Below are positions 1-5,861 of a DNA stretch of 10,588 nt, in pieces (the first letter of the stretch is position 1; each line of letters opens with the position of its first letter). The position numbers and the translations under genes were made by a program. The stretch is from Euperipatoides rowelli (taxonomy: Eukaryota; Onychophora; Udeonychophora; Euonychophora; Peripatopsidae), in the NCBI GenBank assembly GCA_003024985.2, contig PXIH01S0079271.1; one strand, given 5' to 3'. Under the pieces are notes generated by a model. It worked only from the letters and a program-made list of their open reading frames with translations, was not told the DNA's origin and searched no databases.

Positions 1-141
1 AAACTAGATCCAAGATGCAATGCTGCAGGAGACAAAATTGTGTAAGTTTAAGAATGTCAACCTTCAATGTATTGAAAAATATTATCACGTTTTTCAAGGT
101 AGATCTTTTTAGTCCAATAGAAATTTATGCTTTCTTATTAA
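1..141. other. Left flank, no gene recognised
   Basis: This is AT-rich sequence outside the outermost shared octamer of the inverted repeat. A short frame open here has no recognisable motif and runs straight into the repeat, so I treat it as chance. The word ATCACGTT at about 84-91 resembles the element's terminal word CACGTTCA, but nothing else next to it matches. Confidence 0.5.
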
Positions 142-157
142 CACGTTCACTGTATAT

Positions 158-215
158 GACTCTAATCCAAGTCAACACAAACTTTCACAATATACTGATG
201 ACTCAAATCCGAGTC
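158..215. repeat. Outer left pair of GACTC-N6-GAGTC palindromes
   Basis: Two 16-bp imperfect palindromes are seen: GACTCTAATCCAAGTC at 158-173 and GACTCAAATCCGAGTC at 200-215. They are separated by a spacer containing ACACAAACTTTCACAATATAC. The same pair, with the same spacer in reverse complement, lies at 5071-5128 at the other end of the element. The position just inside the termini and the two-fold symmetry suggest binding sites for a dimeric protein such as a transposase; that function is inferred only. Confidence 0.75.
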
Positions 216-594
216 GTTTGGGTTAAAAGTTTCAAAATGTAAATATGAATTGGGTAACAGTGTTAAACATTTTTTTTTATCATTTAGGCACATAAAATAG
301 GAAATAAAAAAACATATTTCTGGATCTTTTGAAATTTTCTTTAGTTTTGGGGTCACAGTGATTTTATTTTCAAAATTTATCAAGCGATTCTGAAATTTTG
401 ATTTTCAGGTAGTGTAATATACATATAATAAACATTTAGGAATAAAGTTATACATTTTTAAAATCAGAATATAATGCAGATTTCCAAAATCAAAACCAAA
501 ATTTTTTATCTCTATTGGCAGAGAAACAGTAAAAAAAATGTAAGATGAAATGACTTTTTTTTTATAGCTGACACTTAGAAATAGAATAATAAAA

Positions 595-1235
595 CAAAAT
601 ATCTTTGTTGGAATTTTTATTTCTTTATATAGCGTAATTTCTGAGAAAATATAGAACAAAAAATACTCTTTAAGTTTTTTTCTATCTGTTATAGTTTTTG
701 AAATATTTAACATAATGTATTATCTGGACATACTGTAAATATGGGCTAATTAAAATGCAACATTTAGAAAAAATAATAATAATAAATTTCTTTGTTGAAT
801 TTTTTTCTTTATATAGCATAATTTCTGAGAAAATATAGAACAAAAAAATACTATTTAAGTTTTTTTCTATCTGTTATAGTTTTTGAAATATTTAACATAA
901 TGTATTATCTGGACATACTGTAAATACACGCTAATTAAAATGCAACATTTAGAAAAAATAATAATAAATTTCTTTGTTGAATTTTTTTTCTTTATATAGC
1001 GTAAATTCTGAGAAAATATGGAACAAAAGATACTATTTAAGTTTTTTTCTATATGTTAAATGTTTTGAAATATTTAATATAATGCATTATACAGACATAC
1101 AGTAAATATGGCTAATTAGGATGCGAGATATAGATAAACAACTATAAAAAAATATGTTTGTTGCAAAACATTTATGTTTATATATTATATTTCCTGATAA
1201 AAAATATAAGTTTTTGTCATAAAAATTTGCATAAA
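595..1235 (+). repeat. Tandem repeat, three units of about 185 bp plus a partial unit
   Basis: The word CTTTGTTG starts at 603, 790 and 972, with a decayed form (GTTTGTTG) at 1156, so the spacing is 187, 182 and 184 bp. Each unit contains, in order, CTTTATATAGC, TCTGAGAAAATAT, AGTTTTTTTCTAT, GTTTTGAAATATTTAA, a GACATAC word and CTAATTA. Units one and two are nearly identical, unit three is more diverged and the last is a fragment. The opposite arm shows only about one such unit plus a partial (2640-2890), so copy number changed after the arms formed. Confidence 0.85.
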
Positions 1236-1240
1236 TTTGT

Positions 1241-1313
1241 GACTTGGATTTGAGTCTTTCCGCACACAATAAAAAAAAATATTAGCAATATGCGGCTGAC
1301 TCAGATCTGAGAT
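1241..1313. repeat. Inner left pair of GACTC-N6-GAGTC palindromes
   Basis: Two imperfect 16-bp palindromes are seen: GACTTGGATTTGAGTC at 1241-1256 and GACTCAGATCTGAGAT at 1298-1313. The spacer ends in CAATATGCGGCT, which resembles the end of the outer-pair spacer (CAATATGCTGAT in the copy at the other end, read in the same direction). Outer and inner modules are therefore direct repeats within one arm, and both are inverted in the other arm. Confidence 0.7.
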
Positions 1314-1453
1314 GCAGCCTAAAAACTACACATCATTTCATAATAATTAATACTTAGTATTTATACAAAGATATCATAATATATAAATGTATTTTATAAG
1401 AAAAAACTATTCCGCATATAGCGGAGTATTTCAAATTAGCTTCCTCAGCGAAT

Positions 1454-2415
1454 TTGTTAAAAAAAACTAAATATTTTACTAACTTTAGAATTGTTGCACA
1501 TATGGATAGATATATTGTTTTGGACTTATATATAAATGGCATTAAATCACAATTAATTAATTATTATACACCTAACAATGTTTTACAAAATAGATCAATT
1601 ACTAAAGAGNTTGTTCAATATATTATGCCAAACATTAGTAACATTTTTATGGGGGGGGGGGCAATTTTATTGAAAATGATTTTACTGAATTATTGAAGCT
1701 TGATCATTACTTTAATGTTAATGTTTTCGAGGTGTTGCGATAGTCAAAAACTTGCATCATCTGCCTACACATTTAAGCCAAATGATTAATAGGTTAGATT
1801 ATTTATTTTTCAAATCAAACAAATTTTGTCTCAAAGACAATGCTGTATGACCAGTAGCTTTTTTTTATCATGGGGTGCTGGGAGTTTCTTTTGTAATGGG
1901 AAATAGTAATTGTATTCCTATTTACATAAAATGCCAACTTCCTTCTTTCATTCATCAACTTTTTCATTTATTATTAATGACAGATACAATATTTATAGTC
2001 TAACTCATAATATTTTCAATGCAAGTGATAATAATATGTATGATTGGTTAATTTTTAAGATGAATTTTACAAAATTGTTGATTCAGTCTGCAAGTATTTA
2101 TAAACAAAATTTATATAGTGACATTAATGACATGCAATTAACTAGAGATAATTTGAAGACTATCAATGGATTAAAGGTTCCATATTTCTTAAAATTAAAA
2201 AAACGAACTCATTATATTGATTGAGATGAGAGACAGAGCTAATGGTGTGTAATTGAAGAGACAATTTGCAGCTACAGTGAGTCAAATAAATTATTTAACT
2301 TCAATCAAGTTTTTCAATAAGTCTAGAGCTTCTTCTTTTGATTACTTACAAGAAGGTAATCAATTACTTTCAGGTGCTAGTTTAATTAGAGTTACTTTAG
2401 ACAATATCATGTTTG
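1454..2415 (+). pseudogene. LINE ORF2 fragment: endonuclease C-terminal part and linker
   Basis: This is a decayed piece of a non-LTR retrotransposon ORF2 covering the later half of the apurinic-type endonuclease and the linker before the reverse transcriptase. Visible landmarks are a DRYIVLDLYINGIK segment followed by INYYTPNN near 1501-1580 (family pattern: GRYI..., then NxYAPN), a degraded GG-D-F-N site at the poly-G run at 1651-1661, RLDYLF at 1791-1808 (family pattern RIDY) and a YHG at 1866-1874 where the family has SDH. The linker follows from about 1910 with a DWLIFK segment. At least three frame changes and several stops occur: frame 2 to about 1661, then frame 1, then frame 0 from about 1743, then frame 2 from 1910 to 2224. 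Base 1610 is 'n' but the frame is kept across it. It lies in the loop between the inverted arms. It is non-functional; the class is fairly sure, the clade (L1/Tx1-like) is inferred. Confidence 0.75.
1651..1661 (+). repeat. Poly-G tract of 11 at the endonuclease GGDFN site
   Basis: Eleven consecutive G residues stand where the endonuclease family encodes its GGDFN catalytic loop. Downstream, the reading that matches the family (NFIENDF, then TELLKLDHYF) is in a different frame from the upstream reading. The tract therefore either broke the gene by slippage or is a homopolymer length error in the assembly. Confidence 0.8.
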
Positions 2416-2552
2416 CTGCGGAAGCAAATTTGAAATTATCAGCTATATGCGGAATAGTTTTTTTTCTTATATAATGCATTTAAATATTATGATATCTTTA
2501 TATAAATAGTTAATATTAAATATTATGAAATGTGGTGTAATTTTTAAGCTGC

Positions 2553-2624
2553 GTCTCAGATCTGGGTCAGCCGCATATTGATAATATTTTTATTACTGTG
2601 TGCGGAAAGACTCAGACCCGAGTC
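2553..2624. repeat. Inner right pair of GACTC-N6-GAGTC palindromes
   Basis: GTCTCAGATCTGGGTC at 2553-2568 and GACTCAGACCCGAGTC at 2609-2624 mirror the inner left pair. The spacer contains CCGCATATTG and TGTGCGG, the complements of the left-arm spacer words. The fully symmetric form suggested by comparing all copies would be GACTCAGATCTGAGTC. Confidence 0.7.
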
Positions 2625-3182
2625 ACACACTGTTTTTTTTAATAAGGAATTATAATATATAAACAGAAATGATTTCCAACTAACAGTTTTTTTTATGATT
2701 TTTTTTTTTCAAAAATTTGCATTCATTACATTTGTATTTACTGCAAGTCCAAATAATACATTAAGTTAAATATTTCAAAATCTATAACAGATAGAAAAAA
2801 CTTAAATAGTCATTTTTGTTCTATTTATTGTCAGAAATTTTAATATATAAAGAAAAAAAAATTCCAACAAACAGATTTTGTTTTATGAATTAATTTCTAA
2901 ATGTCAGCTATAAAAAAATAAATAAAAAGCCAGTTCATCTTACATTTTTCATTTCTGTTTCTCTCTCGTTAAAGATATAATTTTTTGGTTTGGATTTTTG
3001 AAATCTGTATTAAATTCTAATTTTAAAAATGTATAAATTTATTCCTAAATGTTTTATAATATGTATATTACGCTACCTGAAAATCAAAATTTCAGAATAT
3101 CTTGATAAATTTTGAAAATAAAATCACTGTGACCCCAAAACTACAGAAAATTTCAAACGATCCAGAAATATGTTTTTTTTCT

Positions 3183-3277
3183 TTCCTATTTTATGTGCCT
3201 AATTGATAAAAATATGTTTACCACTGTTGCCCAATTCATATTTGCATGTTGAAGCTTGTAACACAATGGACTCGGAT
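3183..3277 (+). repeat. 95-bp exact duplicate, copy 1, ending at an 'n'
   Basis: These 95 bases are identical to 4985-5079. Copy 1 ends directly at the 'n' at 3278 and copy 2 starts directly after the 'n' at 4984. Exact identity bounded by gap characters is the pattern of overlapping contig ends that were not merged, rather than of a biological duplication. Confidence 0.9.
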
Positions 3278-3278
3278 N
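3278..3278. other. Single 'n', probable contig join
   Basis: One undetermined base interrupts a GACTC-N6-GAGTC palindrome after GACTCGGAT. The sequence that follows (TAATTGAAAG) bears no relation to the inverted arm, whereas 5080 onward does continue it. Confidence 0.75.
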
Positions 3279-3902
3279 TAATTGAAAGTTTTAGTTTTAA
3301 ACTTGTGTAGAAGTTAATAGTAACTTTATTTTCAAAGTGTAGATTGTTTAAAAATACAAAATAACTGGCATTTCCTCCCATTCACTAGATGCAGATTCCT
3401 AAATCTGACAGTTCACCTTCAGTGTCAGTGGCTATCATTTTCATTAGGGAAGGAATTCTACTAATAGCCCTACAAACTACTATATTAATCCTATTTATTT
3501 TAATTCTGAATATCCAAGAAAAATTGTGGTGTTTAGTTTTTATACTAGAAGTATAAATTAATATTAATATAATATTTTAGTTCAGCGCATTAACTAGAAA
3601 TTAATTTTTCAATATTAATTATGTATCTCACAGATACCATGACGACTGAAAGGCTAAAAGCTGGTTTCATTTCATAAAAAATAAATTATTAAAATTTGTA
3701 ATTCCTCCTAATATTTTAGAGCGCTTTAATAAAATAGAAAAACTAGTTTAACACAAAAACAGGTTGCAACAAATACAAAAAAAAAAAAAAAATTGGTAAA
3801 ATAAATACCCGGTAGTTCATTACAAATTATGAATTATAGAATAAATAATTTAACTCCTCCAACTGTTATTAGCCTACTAATGAAATGTTTGGAAATTACA
3901 TG
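3279..3902. other. AT-rich stretch of the intervening block, no firm gene
   Basis: I see no intact coding region. A short plus-strand frame near 3455-3558 is open and reads YPRKIVVFSFY late in its course. It could be the N-terminal side of the LINE ORF1 remnant that follows, but the match is too weak to assert. A 17-base poly-A run (3776-3792) is present. No tRNA-like or satellite structure was found. Confidence 0.35.
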
Positions 3903-4259
3903 TTTCACTACCAACGTTCTTTTAATGTAATGATGTTTGGAGTCACTAAAGATCAAAATTTGGCCTGGTTATTGAAGAAATTATAAAGTTATTTTCTCTG
4001 GGTGACTTATCAGGCATTACTTCTTATAAAAGAATAGGAAATAATGTTTTGTCTGAAAGACCTATAGTTATATAATTTAGTTCTTCTGCTTACAAATGGA
4101 TTTTTTTAAAAAATGAAATATTTGCTTAAAAATTTTGTGAAATTTCAAAATAAGATTTATCTAGCCTTAGATAAAAGTTATGAGCAACGACAAAAAAATA
4201 AAACCCTTCTTATTGAATTGAGAAAAATTAAATTAAATGGAGAAACAGTATTTTATTAA
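3903..4259 (+). pseudogene. LINE ORF1-like remnant (RNA-binding protein)
   Basis: Three overlapping frames give in order FNVMMFGVTKDQN (frame 0, from 3903), VIEEIIKLFSLGDL and RIGNNVLSERPIVI (frame 2, from 3968), and KSYEQRQKNKTLLIELRKI (frame 0 again, from 4113), ending at a TAA at 4257-4259. The order of an 'N-V-x-x-F-G-V' strand, an 'R-I-G...R-P-I-V-I' strand and a 'D-x-S...R' basic helix is that of the RRM-like and C-terminal domains of ORF1 proteins in L1/Tx1-like LINEs, which bind the element's RNA. Two frame changes and an internal TAA after PIVI show that it is dead. It lies in the block suspected of misplacement. It may belong to the same family as the ORF2 pieces here, but this is not shown. 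Confidence 0.6.
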
Positions 4260-4630
4260 AAAATGGTCAAATCATGTCTAATGAAAATGGATTAAATTCT
4301 GATAAATAGAATGAATGGAGGGATGACGTGCCTAGAGATTTTTCCAGAACTTTAAAAAACTTTGAAATTATGGGTGGAGGAGGGGGGACTAAAATTATGG
4401 ATTGTAGGGATGAATGGAAGAAGGCTGGGCTTGTAGTTTTTAAACTCTTAAAAATATTGTTTATAACTCTATAATGTTCTAAACTTTCTACCTTTATATA
4501 TATTGGGTTGGGTGGGCTAAATTTTGGAGGTAGAAATATAGGCTATATTTCATGTTTATATTAAATTGTTGAAAGAAACTTGATATGTTATTCTTATATT
4601 GATCTAAGGGTAATGACATCTTTGGAAAGA
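4260..4630. other. No gene recognised
   Basis: AT-rich sequence with a short G-rich patch (GGGTGGAGGAGGGGGG near 4371-4386). No open frame with recognisable motifs and no repeat of note lies between the ORF1-like and Penelope-like remnants. Confidence 0.4.
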
Positions 4631-4981
4631 TTATTTTAAGTATTTCCTGAGAGTCAATGATATTTGGGGAGAGTGTAGGGTATATGCATATGTGTATGTA
4701 TGAAATCTAGTAATATGTTGAGTTACAGTTTTAGTTATTAAGTCATTAATAATTGGGATTGGGTAGTTAAGGGTGTAAATTTGTCGGATATTGTTAAGTT
4801 CTGTTTGTAAAGTTGGTAATGTGTTACAAATCAAAGTCACTCTTTTTATTTCCTGTTTAACTATGTTTATTTGTGTATTTAATGGGTATTCGGATAAGTA
4901 TGATAATCGAATAGTATTTTGTGTATTTTTTCTATGAATGGAGAATTCTAAAAAATAATCTAATCTTTTTATGTTTATGTC
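4631..4981 (-). pseudogene. Penelope-like element reverse transcriptase fragment
   Basis: A minus-strand frame is open from the block edge at 4981 to a stop at 4631-4633, about 116 codons. It reads in order RLDYFLEFSIHRKNTQNT, LSYLSEYPLNTQINIV, IKRVTLICNTL and IRQIYTLNYPIPIINDLI. Penelope-like reverse transcriptases have, after the catalytic core, a 'FLD...YRKPT-x-T' stretch, an 'S-x-HP...K' stretch, an 'Ra...ic' helix and a 'nnYP...i' end; this order and spacing match. The usual H of HP is Y here and the usual R-K-P-T is R-K-N-T, so it is diverged. The catalytic part and any GIY-YIG domain are absent. The 5' side is cut by the 'n' at 4984. Identification rests on pattern alone. Confidence 0.6.
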
Positions 4982-4983
4982 TA

Positions 4984-4984
4984 N
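4984..4984. other. Single 'n', probable contig join
   Basis: This base cuts the Penelope-like frame and is followed immediately by the second copy of the 95-bp duplicate. Confidence 0.75.
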
Positions 4985-5144
4985 TTCCTATTTTATGTGC
5001 CTAATTGATAAAAATATGTTTACCACTGTTGCCCAATTCATATTTGCATGTTGAAGCTTGTAACACAATGGACTCGGATCAGAGTCATCAGCATATTGTA
5101 AAAGTTTGTGTTGACTCGGATTTGAGTCATCCACATTGAACGTG
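4985..5144 (-). repeat. Outer end of the right inverted arm
   Basis: The first 95 bases repeat 3183-3277 exactly. The next 65 bases complete the palindrome pair and end in TGAACGTG, the complement of the left terminal CACGTTCA. Read in reverse complement, this segment follows the left end closely (for example TTACAATATGCTGATGACTC against TCACAATATACTGATGACTC). No convincing target-site duplication is seen: the left flank is CTTATTAA and the right flank ATATAGAG. Confidence 0.85.
5071..5128. repeat. Outer right pair of GACTC-N6-GAGTC palindromes
   Basis: GACTCGGATCAGAGTC lies at 5071-5086 and GACTCGGATTTGAGTC at 5113-5128; both keep perfect GACTC/GAGTC half-sites. They mirror the outer left pair. 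In one plus-strand frame both encode the peptide pattern DSDxSHxH, so a coding origin of the repeat cannot be excluded. Confidence 0.75.
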
Positions 5145-5278
5145 ATATAGAGCGTATGTACGCTGATGAATCACATAGAAGTGTGATCAATTCAGATGAC
5201 ATTCAATTCGATCTGGATTTTTCAAATCCTTTGTTTAATGTAGATATTAATGAAAACATTAGTAGAAACCCCGGTATT
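5126..5278 (+). CDS. Short unrecognised acidic reading frame
   Basis: A frame open across the outer edge of the inverted repeat encodes an acidic stretch, including ERDIERMYADESHRS followed by a D/N-rich part (SDDIQFDLDFSNP). An ATG lies at 5156. Beyond about 5278 the frame enters the homopolymer-rich repeat and the composition changes sharply, so any true coding part is short. Acidic N-termini of this style occur in some transposases, but no domain is visible and I do not assign one. It may be chance. Confidence 0.25.
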
Positions 5279-5404
5279 TTTTTTGGGGGGCAAAGAATTT
5301 GGTGTCATGTTTGGAATTATGCTAAACACTCCCATGCTACTTGCTCCCTCCCACCTCCTATACCCCCCAATAAATGGCCATGTCTATTTTCATTGTCTAC
5401 ACTC

Positions 5405-5665
5405 CCCTAGCGCCACCATGTGGCCATCTATGATCTTTACTTTTTACATGCATATTGTAGACCTCTAAAGTAACACCAAGTTTAAATTTCAACTTAATCG
5501 GAGCATTTTAAAAAATTTTGATTTTTGCCCCCCTCCCCCCCCCCCCCCAGCACTTCATGTGACCACCTAGGACCTTGACCTTTACAAACATATTCTAAAC
5601 CTCTAGGTTAACACAAATTTTAAATTTCAACTTAATCAGAGCTTTTTAATAAATTTTGATTTTAA
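5405..5665. repeat. Two diverged tandem units with poly-C tract
   Basis: Two related units are offset by about 139 bp. The first holds CCATGTGGCCATCTATGATC, CATATTGTAGACCTCTAAAG and TTTAAATTTCAACTTAATCG. The second holds TCATGTGACCACCTAGGACC, CATATTCTAAACCTCTAGG and TTTAAATTTCAACTTAATCA. Both end in a TTTTGATTTT word. Between them is a poly-C tract (5528-5548 with one T). Similar GACCTTGACC-type repeats are common in molluscan genomes; this is remembered as an impression, not checked. Confidence 0.7.
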
Positions 5666-5861
5666 TCTGTCAAAATTGATGGACCGATCGTGATTGATCG
5701 ATTGATCGATCAAACCTCATTAAAACAAACATAATACAAAAAAACTGCAAGTCAATTGGACAAACCATCGGGGAGAAAATTTAATTTAAAGAGTTCAGAA
5801 TGACGGAATGACAGACGCGGAATAACAGACACACAGAGAAAATTTGTTTTTTAATATAATA
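5666..5861. repeat. GATC-rich patch and GACGGAATGACAGAC repeat tail
   Basis: A patch of GATTGATCGATTGATCGATC-type wording (5691-5712) includes the palindrome TGATCGATCA. It is followed by GACGGAATGACAGACGCGG and ACAGACACACAG (5802-5837). Tails rich in GACGGA/GACAGAC words often end short dispersed repeats in invertebrates. The tail stops about 25 bp before recognisable LINE coding sequence begins, so the LINE probably inserted, already truncated, next to or into this repeat. Confidence 0.45.

Larger units (their letters stand above)
142..1455 (+). repeat. Left arm of long terminal inverted repeat
   Basis: The arm runs from the octamer CACGTTCA to the word that abuts the LINE fragment. Its reverse complement can be followed along 2411-3277 and then along 4985-5144. 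Matching landmarks include GGCACATAAAATAGGAA near 288-304 against TTCCTATTTTATGTGCC near 3183-3199, GGGGTCACAGTGATTTTATTTTCAAAA against its complement near 3111-3137, the TGCGG/CCGCA words, and ATTCCGCATATAGCGG against CTATATGCGGAAT. The arms are clearly homologous but carry many substitutions and indels. The left arm is longer because it holds extra tandem units. No transposase is visible. A foldback or long-TIR DNA transposon is the best reading; a palindromic duplication is the alternative. Confidence 0.85.
2411..3277 (-). repeat. Right arm of long inverted repeat (inner and middle part)
   Basis: This stretch is the reverse complement of the left arm. It begins with TTTGCTGCGGAAGC next to the LINE fragment and continues through the inner palindrome pair, about one and a half of the 185-bp units, and the segment carrying CACTGTGACCCC. 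It stops in mid-palindrome at GACTCGGAT, immediately before an 'n'. The missing outer end is found at 4985-5144. Differences from the left arm include a single main tandem unit and several poly-T/poly-A length changes. Confidence 0.85.
3279..4983. other. Block between two 'n' positions, probably misplaced contig
   Basis: The block interrupts the right arm of the inverted repeat. Its two neighbours overlap each other by 95 identical bases, so they can be joined without it. Its right edge cuts a Penelope-like reading frame in mid-domain, as expected for a contig end rather than a natural boundary. It could also be an alternative haplotype insertion placed wrongly. It contains LINE ORF1-like and Penelope-like remnants. 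Confidence 0.65.

Noticed and set aside
15-713. Several open frames on both strands in the left arm, and further ones at 1087-1269 and 1354-1542
   Set aside because: They have no recognisable motifs, reflect AT-rich codons, and lie within the inverted repeat and its tandem units. The mirrored arm does not keep them open.
1610-1610. The 'n' as a contig join
   Set aside because: The LINE reading frame continues across it in register and the flanks do not overlap or change character, so it is probably a single ambiguous base.
142-5144. piggyBac-type element inserted at TTAA
   Set aside because: TTAA lies just outside the left terminus but not outside the right terminus, and no transposase domain is visible.
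5250-5468. Overlapping plus-strand frame through the homopolymer-rich repeat
   Set aside because: It runs through poly-G, poly-C and diverged repeat units. Composition is explained by the repeat and no domain is visible.
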